Positions 17,901-23,890 of a stretch of 26,021 bases of DNA are shown here, piece by piece. The notes beneath the pieces were generated by a model, which was not told where the DNA came from, made no database searches, and saw nothing but the letters and a program-made list of their open reading frames with translations. Origin of the DNA: Thermoplasmatota archaeon (GTDB taxonomy: Archaea; Thermoplasmatota; E2; DHVEG-1); the NCBI GenBank assembly GCA_018334795.1, contig JAGXLH010000010.1, positions 1 through 26,021 on the forward strand. Reading direction: 5' to 3'. Position 1 is the first letter of the stretch, and each line of letters begins with the position of its first letter. The position numbers and the translations under genes were made by a program.

Positions 17901-18294
17901 TGGGTTAATGATGGTGTTAGTTGGTTTGGTACTTGGTGGCGGATTATTTTACGGGATTTGTCGGTTTAAAGGTATTTCTTTTGATAGTTACGTGTATGTT
18001 AAAAATCGTCGATTGTTTCCGTTTATTAAACCAGTTATTTTTGGGCCGATGAGTGTAACGGTTGAAAAACAGGATGTGTCAAAGGCTGAGTTTTATGTTG
18101 ATGGAGTGTTGAAAAAAACACTTGCTGATGAACCGTTTGTGTGGCAATGGAATGAACCTGGTTTTTTGAATCATTCCGTTGAAGCGAAAATTTTTGATAG
18201 TAATGGGAAAACGGTGAGTAGTGGTGAGATGAGTGTATTTATCATTAATCCATTTAGATATAATACTGATTTTAATGATGAAGTTGGAAAATAA
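14980..18294 (+). CDS. Large NosD-like beta-helix/PKD surface protein
   Basis: A membrane-anchored surface protein of 1,104 residues from ATG 14980 (ATG 14971 equally possible; 14932 lies upstream of the TATA box). A signal peptide (MKKIVVILLMSVLF and on) is followed by a right-handed parallel beta helix, about 37-400. It has many short NosD/PbH1 repeats such as NIVENTITDCSCGIFV and ends in the NosD hallmark GNYWDDYTGTDENRDGLGDTPY. PKD domains lie near 430-517 and 617-692 with an Ig-like module between. A calcium-binding-type DTDGNGDVD sequence lies near 725 and another beta module further on. One membrane segment (about 974-996) precedes an Ig-like domain of about 105 residues (AEFYVDGVLKKTLADEPF). 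Beta helices often bind carbohydrate. The role is unknown; adhesion or cell-envelope binding is plausible. Asx/Thr-rich composition offers many N-glycosylation sites. Confidence 0.88.
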   Translation: MKKIVVILLMSVLFLHSMVNFQFNSRSVMADSAPKIYVDDDFNATTPGWKSSHFDQIQHAIDNASTGNRIIVYKGTYYENILIDKTVDLFGEDGGTTLIDGGGKGSVITITASNVDLSTFTIQNSGTNKTDAAVHISSGSGNIVENTITDCSCGIFVDECDNNIIAQNTITSTVNATYLISSNENIIEYNSFYENENLGIFFNGSCTDNLVRKNTVYENGHYGVYLNDICEDNQISENTIYGNDHTGIRIEDDVANTSVTDNEIIGNGNYGIFVVGSDSFISENIVEDNGKHGIFLFADTESIVTKNKVTSNGLDGIRLQNSTNDIISENRITENNRHGMYLNYYSLHNQIYNNYFSSNQLNAKDISPEDSQNQWYHSNISSQNIIYGPFIAGNYWDDYTGTDENRDGLGDTPYIIEGSDRTDERPIVYRRPLADTGGPYYGSVFENIVFDGSESSDVNQSVNLSSYTWEFEDGYTATGETIERLFESSGNYSVQLTVENNHGGNDTDNTYVIVTPDELSPTIEISTQELVITDDSTLFTIKSIVEDNVEIENVTLSYWMDNESNIQTVVMNQKSENVFEKTVVLSKAYDDFYCIVTATDVSGNSADTTRPFAVFSSDPVANVSESVEFDASDSFDLDGEIISYQWDFGNGITKNGIIINYEFSADGTYNVVLTATDDEGNIGECKQTIQVLPARPLNASSETLVVINNKDILTRPLTDPFVCYDTDGNGDVDMFVDPNGEINLVSVINLDDEVTFLLSVDDTIVPEFFWQPESDTIEFISVVTPTVSKENVVINYQSEEATLTIEVDKSGWIWIDIEDTVYPDADLKKIRDVTNGRDISPELIWRNNDHIYVLDDPSTKYDIIFEDVLPEIEADFHPADSGVIDKFQQTITISYNVPVSIGYASFNDIEVTTELEVSDNKTFTYTPPGYWANGTYTFIIDVEAVHGSKSSSDAATYFYFQYELPPQPSFVEKYGLMMVLVGLVLGGGLFYGICRFKGISFDSYVYVKNRRLFPFIKPVIFGPMSVTVEKQDVSKAEFYVDGVLKKTLADEPFVWQWNEPGFLNHSVEAKIFDSNGKTVSSGEMSVFIINPFRYNTDFNDEVGK

Positions 18295-18315
18295 AAAATT
18301 AAATGAAAAAATGTG

Positions 18316-18325
18316 TTGTTTTTTT
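18316..18325. terminator. T-tract after the beta-helix gene
   Basis: A run of seven T (18319-18325) between converging genes could end plus-strand transcription. It overlaps the stop codon of the minus-strand gene. Confidence 0.35.
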
Positions 18326-18929
18326 AGTCACTTGAAAACATTAATCGTATTTTTTTTGGAAGGGTTTTGACTGCATCTATACTAATTTTTGAAACTTGTT
18401 TTTTGAGTATCGTTGGAAGATTTTTTAGATTTTTAATATCTTTTTTGAAATCTCGGTCTTTAATAGTTTTTGTCAGTGTCTTTATTTTCGTAGTTATTAT
18501 TGGGGCAAGTTCTTTTAGTGATCGAGTGTCAGTTTTTGGTTGATGAAAACCGGTAATGTTTTGATTTTTTAATTCAAGGGTGAACGTGGTATGACCTGGT
18601 TCTGGTGGGCCAATTATTGGTTTGGCTAAATAATTATGGACATAAAAGCGGACTTTGGATATATCTGTATGATTTTTTATGGGATTAGGCTGATTTTCTT
18701 TGATATGTTCTGGGGGTTCATGTTGTGGTTTCTTTATTTCTTGAATAGTTTCGGTTGGTATTTCTGGTTCGGGAGTTATTTCTGGTTCTGAAATATTCTT
18801 ATTGGGCAATTCTACCATGTCCGGTAGATCTTGGAGGAAATCTAGATTAGAAAAATTTTCTTCAACATTTTTTACCGAATCAAGTAAATCTGAAATCTCA
18901 TCATGTGTTTTAACTTCAGAATTAGACAC
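18324..18929 (-). CDS. Unknown acidic/proline-rich cytoplasmic protein
   Basis: I do not recognise the family. From the GTG at 18927-18929 the product has 201 residues. The first 95 are acidic and disordered-looking with a Pro/Glu repeat (EPEITPEPEIPTE); residues 96-140 look like a beta-rich module (KVRFYVHNYLAKPIIGPPEP). The last 60 residues are strongly basic and helical (KTLTKTIKDRDFKKDIKNLK). There is no signal peptide or membrane segment. No ribosome-binding site suits the GTG; GGTGA (18963-18967) is instead spaced 6 bases before an in-frame ATT (18954-18956), which would add nine residues. A TATA box lies at 18997-19005. It follows the archaellin-like gene in the same direction by about 110 bases. 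Confidence 0.65.
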   Translation of the reverse strand: MSNSEVKTHDEISDLLDSVKNVEENFSNLDFLQDLPDMVELPNKNISEPEITPEPEIPTETIQEIKKPQHEPPEHIKENQPNPIKNHTDISKVRFYVHNYLAKPIIGPPEPGHTTFTLELKNQNITGFHQPKTDTRSLKELAPIITTKIKTLTKTIKDRDFKKDIKNLKNLPTILKKQVSKISIDAVKTLPKKIRLMFSSD

Positions 18930-18996
18930 GAAATCTTGTTGAATTATTCCTGTAATGCGATCTCACCATTCCCCTGTTCTAGTGCATTATCCATTG

Positions 18997-19005
18997 TTAT
19001 TTATA
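18997..19005 (-). promoter_or_regulatory. TATA box for the unknown cytoplasmic protein
   Basis: On the minus strand TATAAATAA is a strong TATA element. It predicts a start near 18977, so a leader of about 20 bases if translation begins at ATT 18956, or about 48 if at GTG 18929. Confidence 0.5.
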
Positions 19006-19041
19006 CTGAAGGGGTTCATAAAGATTGTCATTTTTTTGTGT

Positions 19042-19665
19042 TTACCAAAGGTTTACTACTGTTTTTGTGGGAAGTGGTGCTTGAAATGTTATTGTTTTTT
19101 CAATACCAGTTCCAGGAGATAAAAGAAGTGTTACTTGTTGTCCCTTAGTAATAGACAAATCATCAATTGAAAGAGTGAAAAAAGCCATATCATTTGGTTC
19201 ATTAAAACTATGAAATGTGTTAAGTGATTGATCTGGGTCTTGGATGCTGATTATTCCAAAATGAATATTTTTTAGTTGGTTCCATTGAGGATGTGAGAAC
19301 ACACTTGAGGATTCAAGTGATGAAACCGTGTAATTATAGGTGTATAGTTGTAAATTTGTTTTTGTTTGTAGTTGTAGTATCCATGTTGAGAGATTGATTT
19401 CTTGGTGAAAAAGTGGTGTTGCTTGAATAGCGATTTTTGTGAGATGATATGGTTTTTCTTGACTATATACTCCATAAACGTTTTGTATTTTGATATATGA
19501 GGTTAGTTCATTGATGGCGTCGTCGACATATTGTTCTAGATCTTCTTGAGATGAGGTTGTTTCTGCAGTTATCATTGATGTTGCCGCGAGTGCTATGAAT
19601 ATGATTGCGATGAGAAGTAGAACTAGTGGTAATGCAGCTGAAGCGTGATGTATTCGAAATCCCAT
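19042..19665 (-). CDS. Divergent archaellin-like protein
   Basis: The product has 207 residues. The N-terminus MGFRIHHASAALPLVLLLIA is a short leader followed by a long hydrophobic helix, the layout of class III (type IV pilin-like) signal sequences. The archaellin core GIGTLIVFIAM is replaced by ALPLVLLLIAIIF. The rest follows the archaellin plan seen in the two genes to the right: a helix with AINELTSYIKIQNVYGV, a HLTKIAIQAT strand, a FGIISIQDPD segment, and an ending FQAPLPTKTVVNLW that parallels their C-termini. It may be a minor archaellin or pilin. The ATG has no ribosome-binding site; AT-rich TATA-like sequence 30-45 bases upstream suggests a nearly leaderless mRNA. It is divergent from the first fused archaellin gene. 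Confidence 0.7.
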   Translation of the reverse strand: MGFRIHHASAALPLVLLLIAIIFIALAATSMITAETTSSQEDLEQYVDDAINELTSYIKIQNVYGVYSQEKPYHLTKIAIQATPLFHQEINLSTWILQLQTKTNLQLYTYNYTVSSLESSSVFSHPQWNQLKNIHFGIISIQDPDQSLNTFHSFNEPNDMAFFTLSIDDLSITKGQQVTLLLSPGTGIEKTITFQAPLPTKTVVNLW

Positions 19666-19833
19666 AGTATTATCAGTAAGGACGTTAATTTGTTATTATT
19701 TAATATTTATTATACAATATATGCCAAAAATTTTATTGAAGAAAAAAAGATTTTTATTTAATACTTTTCTGTTTTCTATCTTAAAAGATGGTATTTTGTC
19801 ATTTTGATTTTTTTGTCAAAAACGTGTGTTTTG

Positions 19834-19858
19834 CAGTTGGGTGAGTTTGCCAGTTGGG
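19834..19858. repeat. Tandem CAGTTGGG repeats upstream of archaellin 1 TATA box
   Basis: CAGTTGGG occurs at 19834-19841 and 19851-19858, offset by 17 bases, the second copy ending one base before the TATA box. It could be an activator site for the archaellin promoter. Confidence 0.35.
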
Positions 19859-19859
19859 G

Positions 19860-19889
19860 TTTATATACCGTTACTTGCGAACATGTAAC
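19860..19889 (+). promoter_or_regulatory. TATA box and inverted repeat, archaellin 1 promoter
   Basis: TTTATATAC (19860-19868) is a clear TATA element with a start expected near 19886-19890. Between them lies GTTACTTG-CGAA-CATGTAAC (19870-19889), an 8-4-8 inverted repeat with one mismatched pair, positioned like an operator. The remaining leader of about 48 bases contains a GTGCC-ATTT-GGCGC hairpin (19897-19910) and AAGGTGA (19925-19931). Confidence 0.55.
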
Positions 19890-19937
19890 ACGATACGTGC
19901 CATTTGGCGCGGAAACGAAACGAAAAGGTGAAATGAA

Positions 19938-20807
19938 ATGGAACGCAAGTATGTGAAAAGATTGGTAGGCAAGTACTGCAAAATTGTAACTAAAGAACCT
20001 GGGGAAACCCGAGCCAGCGCTATCACTGGAAAAATAGAAGACTTTGATAGCGATGATGGATTTGTTTTTATCAACTCCGATCAAGGGCTCGGTTGCTTAA
20101 AGATAAACACCATCGTAGCAATTAAACCAAGTAGACAACATGGACATCAAAAAAGAAAAATTCGTCATGATACTCAAGCTGCGATTGGGATTGGAACACT
20201 TATTGTATTTATTGCAATGATTCTTGTTGCTGCGGTTGCTGCATCAGTTATTATTCAAACTAGTGAAAATTTGCAAAACAGAGCACATGCAGTTGGAAAA
20301 CAAACTATTCGCGAAGTTTCAAGTGGAATGAAAATTGTTGATTTAACAGGATACACAGATGAAGAAAAAACAAAAATAGAATATCTTGCTATCACAATAC
20401 AGCCACGTGCCGGATCATACGATCTAAATTTAAATGAAACGTTGATTTACTTGCAACATGATAATTTAACTGTACTAGAACTCAATTATCAGAATGATTC
20501 AGATTCTGTTAATTCTACCGTAAGCCCAGATGGAATTTTTCATACATTAAACACCGGTGTATTAAATTCAACAAATTTTGGCCTTATCGCAATTCGTGAC
20601 CAAGACAATAGTATCGTCAATAATTATGGTATTAGTACACACGATTTAGCGATAGTAATAATAAATCTAACCGCAGCTTTCTCAGATACAGAAGGATTGG
20701 AACCAAGAGAGGAATTCTATGGGCGACTTGTTCCTGAAGTTGGTTCAGCTGGTATCTTCATGGTCAGTGCTCCTAACACATTTGATCATCGAGTTGTGGA
20801 ACTATAA
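19938..20807 (+). CDS. Archaellin with N-terminal Sm-like leader domain (copy 1)
   Basis: The product has 289 residues. Residues 1-64 look like an Sm/LSm-type small beta barrel: VGKYCKIVTKE, then GKIEDFDSDDGFVFI in place of the Sm1 motif and LKINTIVAIKP in place of Sm2. A His/Lys/Arg-rich linker (65-78) leads to QAAIGIGTLIVFIAMILVAA, the near-invariant archaellin hydrophobic core. By alignment with known archaellins FlaK/PibD should cut after Ala 81. The mature 208-residue part has the usual archaellin plan with about five N-x-S/T sequons. AAGGTGA 6 bases before the ATG makes this start firm, so the leader domain is genuinely translated. Archaellin leaders are normally under about 20 residues. 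No archaellum motor genes are in the window. The archaellin call is secure; the Sm-like fold is inferred from pattern only. Confidence 0.88.
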   Translation: MERKYVKRLVGKYCKIVTKEPGETRASAITGKIEDFDSDDGFVFINSDQGLGCLKINTIVAIKPSRQHGHQKRKIRHDTQAAIGIGTLIVFIAMILVAAVAASVIIQTSENLQNRAHAVGKQTIREVSSGMKIVDLTGYTDEEKTKIEYLAITIQPRAGSYDLNLNETLIYLQHDNLTVLELNYQNDSDSVNSTVSPDGIFHTLNTGVLNSTNFGLIAIRDQDNSIVNNYGISTHDLAIVIINLTAAFSDTEGLEPREEFYGRLVPEVGSAGIFMVSAPNTFDHRVVEL

Positions 20808-20819
20808 AGAAGGAAAAAC

Positions 20820-20874
20820 AACATTTTCTTTCTTTTTCATTTTACATTTTTTATTTTTTTTACGTTTTTTTTAA
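20820..20874 (+). terminator. T-rich terminator after archaellin 1
   Basis: Repeated T-runs of 5-8 bases (ending in eight T at 20866-20873) follow the stop codon by a few bases. This is typical of archaeal U-tract termination and suggests the two archaellin genes are separate transcripts. Confidence 0.55.
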
Positions 20875-20947
20875 GGTTAATAATCTTTTTTTGAAAAATA
20901 TTGTCATTTTTACAATTTTTCAATTCTTTCAATTTGATAATTACAAC

Positions 20948-20963
20948 AACACGTGTTTAAATA
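20948..20963 (+). promoter_or_regulatory. Archaellin 2 promoter with AACACGTGTT palindrome
   Basis: TTTAAATA (20956-20963) is a TATA-like element overlapped at its upstream edge by the 10-bp palindrome AACACGTGTT (20948-20957) at the BRE position. The start is expected near 20984, giving a leader of about 80 bases. Confidence 0.45.
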
Positions 20964-20995
20964 GGAAAAGTGAGAAACTCCTTATACAAAGTATG

Positions 20996-21021
20996 TACCG
21001 TGGTATCATTCATCACGGGTA
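20996..21021 (+). promoter_or_regulatory. Stem-loop in archaellin 2 leader
   Basis: TACCGTG (20996-21002) can pair with CACGGGTA (21014-21021) leaving one bulged G. It lies inside the predicted leader, upstream of both ribosome-binding sites. Confidence 0.35.
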
Positions 21022-21048
21022 TCGGATCGTATCGGAAGGTGAAACGTC

Positions 21049-21060
21049 ATGAGAAGGTGA
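21049..21060 (+). promoter_or_regulatory. Three-codon upstream ORF in archaellin 2 leader
   Basis: ATG-AGA-AGG-TGA is preceded by its own GGAAGGTGA (21034-21042) at 6-base spacing. The last seven bases of this mini-ORF (AAGGTGA, 21054-21060) are also the ribosome-binding site of the archaellin ATG at 21065. A ribosome on the mini-ORF would therefore cover the archaellin site. Whether it is translated is unknown. Confidence 0.4.
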
Positions 21061-21064
21061 AGAA

Positions 21065-21934
21065 ATGGAAAACAAATATATGAAAAGATTTGTAGGCCGG
21101 TACTGCAAGGTAGTCACCAAAGAACCAGGTGAAAAAAAAGCAACCGTAACCACGGGACTTTTAGAAGATATAGATTATGATGATGGATTTATTATTATTG
21201 ATTCTCCTCAAGGTTTGGGTGCTCTTCGGATTAGTACTATTATTGCTATTAAACCAGCAAAACATAAACAACACCATAAAAGAAGTTTGAAAGCAGATAG
21301 TCAAGCCGTAGTTGGTATTGAAACCCTCATAGTATTTATTGCTATGGTCCTTGTCGCAGCGGTAACTTCAACTGTTCTAATTCAAACCATGGATACTCTT
21401 CAGCAACGTGCTCGTTATATCTCAGATCAAACCATTAAAGAAGTTTCATCCGGGCTTTCAATCTCGGATGTTATTGGATACACTAATTCTAATATTACTC
21501 ATGTGGAATATATTGCTTTACAAGTACGAACCACTCCCGGATCAAAAGATATGGACCTAAGTCTGTGTACCATAACCATGCTTTATGATAAATTATATGC
21601 ATTAACATTAAACGAGACCGCAGCAATTGATATTGATGATAAACCAGAAAACATGGGAGTCTTTGAATACGTTGCAGATAATATCTCTTTAGAGGGATCT
21701 GAATTCGGGTTATTTGCCATGCATGATGAAGATAACAGTCTAACTAATACTTATGGTATTAATTCTGGAGATATAGGCCTGATCATCATTAATGTAAGTG
21801 GTGTGTTCAATTCCAGTGGTCTGCCACCGAGAGAATCGCTTTCAGGAACCTTGCAACCTGAATCAGGGATGAAAGCAAGTTTTGACATTGTGACTCCTGC
21901 AGTGTTTAGACAGCAAACCGTTGATTTCTACTAA
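21065..21934 (+). CDS. Archaellin with N-terminal Sm-like leader domain (copy 2)
   Basis: Paralogue of the preceding archaellin, also 289 residues and collinear without gaps through the first 110. The leader barrel (VGRYCKVVTKEPGE, GLLEDIDYDDGFIII, LRISTIIAIKP) is closely conserved with copy 1, with mostly conservative changes, while the mature parts diverge more. The linker AKHKQHHKRSLKADS is again basic. The core reads QAVVGIETLIVFIAMVLVAA, with Glu at the +5 position typical of type IV pilins, and predicted cleavage after Ala 81. Five N-x-S/T sequons lie in the mature part. The C-terminus (GMKASFDIVTPAVFRQQTVDFY in two parts) matches copy 1 and the divergent relative. The ATG is fixed by AAGGTGA four bases upstream. 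Confidence 0.88.
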   Translation: MENKYMKRFVGRYCKVVTKEPGEKKATVTTGLLEDIDYDDGFIIIDSPQGLGALRISTIIAIKPAKHKQHHKRSLKADSQAVVGIETLIVFIAMVLVAAVTSTVLIQTMDTLQQRARYISDQTIKEVSSGLSISDVIGYTNSNITHVEYIALQVRTTPGSKDMDLSLCTITMLYDKLYALTLNETAAIDIDDKPENMGVFEYVADNISLEGSEFGLFAMHDEDNSLTNTYGINSGDIGLIIINVSGVFNSSGLPPRESLSGTLQPESGMKASFDIVTPAVFRQQTVDFY

Positions 21935-21943
21935 CAAAAATTG

Positions 21944-21983
21944 AGAGGAATACTTTTTTTCCTCTTACTTTCTTTTATTTTTT
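21944..21983 (+). terminator. Hairpin and T-tract terminator after archaellin 2
   Basis: AGAGGAA (21944-21950) pairs with TTCCTCT (21959-21965), followed by TACTTTCTTTTATTTTTT. It lies between convergent genes and reaches the stop codon of the minus-strand PAS gene. Confidence 0.6.
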
Positions 21984-23208
21984 AGGTGTTTAATTCTTTA
22001 AAGATTGTTATTTCAACCTGTTCTCCATGAATGTTTACTGGTTTAACCGTTGCTTTCATCCTAATTTTTTTATGTTTTTTGGTAAGAAGAACTACAGGAA
22101 ATGATTTGGATGATTCACCTGCAAGTCTTTGGGAGCAATGTGATTTAAAATCAAAAAATGCTTCAGGTGCCAAAAAATTGACAAAATCATGATTTATAAT
22201 ATCAGACACAGGTCTATTAACTAAAGAAGAAAATTTTGTGTTGACCGCTTTAACAGTTCCTCGAGTTATTACAACTGCGCTTTCATCTATTTTTTGAACG
22301 ATTGATTCAATAAGTGACTTGTCAACAGGTAAAGGTTCATTTATTGGCTGATCAGGAGTAGTCAAATATGAATCAAGAAATGATTGTTCCTCTAATTTCG
22401 TCCGATTAATTTTTGAATCTAAATGATCAAAGGAACGAGATTCTAAAGTACTCAGTAATTTTTTAGTGGTAGGAATCTTATCAGCTTGTCGTTCAACAGG
22501 ATGAACAAATGGTGGTTCATCTTCATGTTCTATATAGTCTTCAGAAGGAATATATGATGAAGTTACATCTTGTTGACTACTTTGCGCTGTAGCACCTGTT
22601 GGTTGTGGAATGCTTTTATTTATTTTTGAAGTCAGGTTTTGTTTGATATCTGATAGTGATTGAGAAAAGGTTTTGAAAAACGTTGATTTAGTAGATCTGA
22701 TCTTGGAGGTAGTTGTTGTCGGCTCTGGATGCACCGATCCAAATGAGGGAAGAGATATTTTTTTGAGTTCCATTTTGGTTTTTTTATCTGTTATATCCAA
22801 ATTAGCAGGTATGAATAGATACAATCGATGATCAACGATAAGAACTAACAAGAGTAAAGAAAAGACAATATAATGAAAAATATAGGTTAAGGATATTGGT
22901 GAAGTTGCAACTCGAAGGCCGATACCTCCTAACAAAAATAAAGTGAGTGGAAATGAAAACAGTAAATATTTTTTAGATAAACGAGTGTGAACTGATAATT
23001 CCAATAATAGAATCATCATACCAATGAATAATAATTGAGTGTTATCAAGCCCGGAAAATGCATAAAAAAAAGTGAAATCAAATAAAAATGATGGAGTATA
23101 CGCACTCATAAAAAAGAAGATAAAAATGAATTTTAAAAGAGTATAACAACTAAAGAAAAGGAAGAAATAAAGAGGTAAATACCAGATATAATGATTATTT
23201 TGATTCAT
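21982..23208 (-). CDS. Membrane protein with C-terminal PAS domain
   Basis: Residues 1 to about 155 contain four or five hydrophobic segments (for example LPLYFFLFFSCYTLLKFIF and IFHYIVFSLLLLVLIV). A polar, Ser/Thr/Pro-rich linker of about 140 residues follows. The last 105 residues form a PAS domain: VQKIDESAVVITRGTVKAVN, then VSDIINHDFVNFLAPE, ending with a strand GEQVEITIFKEL. No kinase, cyclase or DNA-binding domain is present, so it senses something but the output must be through a partner. The start at ATG 23208 gives 408 residues and overlaps the upstream gene by 14 bases; a longer frame reaching 23253 is less likely. It is the last of three overlapping minus-strand genes and converges on the archaellin genes. 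A role in controlling surface structures is only a guess. Confidence 0.75.
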   Translation of the reverse strand: MNQNNHYIWYLPLYFFLFFSCYTLLKFIFIFFFMSAYTPSFLFDFTFFYAFSGLDNTQLLFIGMMILLLELSVHTRLSKKYLLFSFPLTLFLLGGIGLRVATSPISLTYIFHYIVFSLLLLVLIVDHRLYLFIPANLDITDKKTKMELKKISLPSFGSVHPEPTTTTSKIRSTKSTFFKTFSQSLSDIKQNLTSKINKSIPQPTGATAQSSQQDVTSSYIPSEDYIEHEDEPPFVHPVERQADKIPTTKKLLSTLESRSFDHLDSKINRTKLEEQSFLDSYLTTPDQPINEPLPVDKSLIESIVQKIDESAVVITRGTVKAVNTKFSSLVNRPVSDIINHDFVNFLAPEAFFDFKSHCSQRLAGESSKSFPVVLLTKKHKKIRMKATVKPVNIHGEQVEITIFKELNT

Positions 23209-23890
23209 AAAATACCTGTTGAAGTTGGTGTGTAAAAGGTGTTTTCTTTCCAATCACAATGGTTGCTACAAGTGCAATAAGAAAGATTGAGATGTCCAGT
23301 AAAAAAGGTGGTAATTCAGCTTTGATAGCTCCATCGATCCAAGGGATGAGAAGCGTGTTCTCTCCTCGATTCATATCACTTGCCTTGTATTCAATGAATG
23401 TTTCGGTGGTATCACCAGCTCTATCTGAGGAAAACACATGTAACCCAGAAAAATAAGTCGTTTTGAAAACGAACCGAACTTCAAGCTGACATCGATCAGC
23501 TACTGATTTACTATTCGATGAATGCTCTACATAACAAGCTTCTTCTAGTAATAATGATGAATTTGAAATCTCAGCAAACGTGTTTAATTTCTCAAAAGTT
23601 TCTGGATTAGAATACTGTTTGAAAACAAATGAGTGAAGAACAACACCATTATCTTCAAGATTCACTTGCACTTTTTGAATATCCATCCATGAATTATAAT
23701 CTGAAAGAATGAGTTTTACCCGTATTTGATCATTAACTGAATAAATATTGATATCAGCATAATTTGGTGGTACATTAACAACTCCCACTCCGGCACTATC
23801 GCCTCCATCCGCTGAAACTTGAAAAGAAAAAATAAGTACAGAAAATAAGAGAAGAACAACAAAAAAACTTATTTTTTGATGAAATTTCAC
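23195..23890 (-). CDS. Exported single-pass membrane protein, unknown
   Basis: A 231-residue protein of a family I do not recognise. It has a signal peptide (MKFHQKISFFVVLLLFSVLI, then SFQVSADGG). An extracytoplasmic region of about 160 residues follows, rich in beta-type alternation with three Cys (CYVEH, ADRCQLEV). A C-terminal membrane segment (LLDISIFLIALVATIVIG) ends in a short basic tail. The GTG start overlaps the TGA of the upstream gene as GTGA, with GGTGA (23897-23901) 6 bases before it. Position between two membrane proteins in overlapping frames suggests the three products form one envelope complex. Confidence 0.72.
   Translation of the reverse strand: MKFHQKISFFVVLLLFSVLIFSFQVSADGGDSAGVGVVNVPPNYADINIYSVNDQIRVKLILSDYNSWMDIQKVQVNLEDNGVVLHSFVFKQYSNPETFEKLNTFAEISNSSLLLEEACYVEHSSNSKSVADRCQLEVRFVFKTTYFSGLHVFSSDRAGDTTETFIEYKASDMNRGENTLLIPWIDGAIKAELPPFLLDISIFLIALVATIVIGKKTPFTHQLQQVFYESK

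Noticed and set aside
18930..19041. Possible frameshift joining the ATG at 18969 to the 201-codon frame
   Set aside because: The ATG frame is only 15 codons and shows no slippery sequence; an alternative start explains the region more simply.
21013..21042. TATCGGATCG-type direct repeat (ATCGG at 21021 and 21031) in the archaellin 2 leader
   Set aside because: Only five to six bases are repeated, too short to separate from chance.
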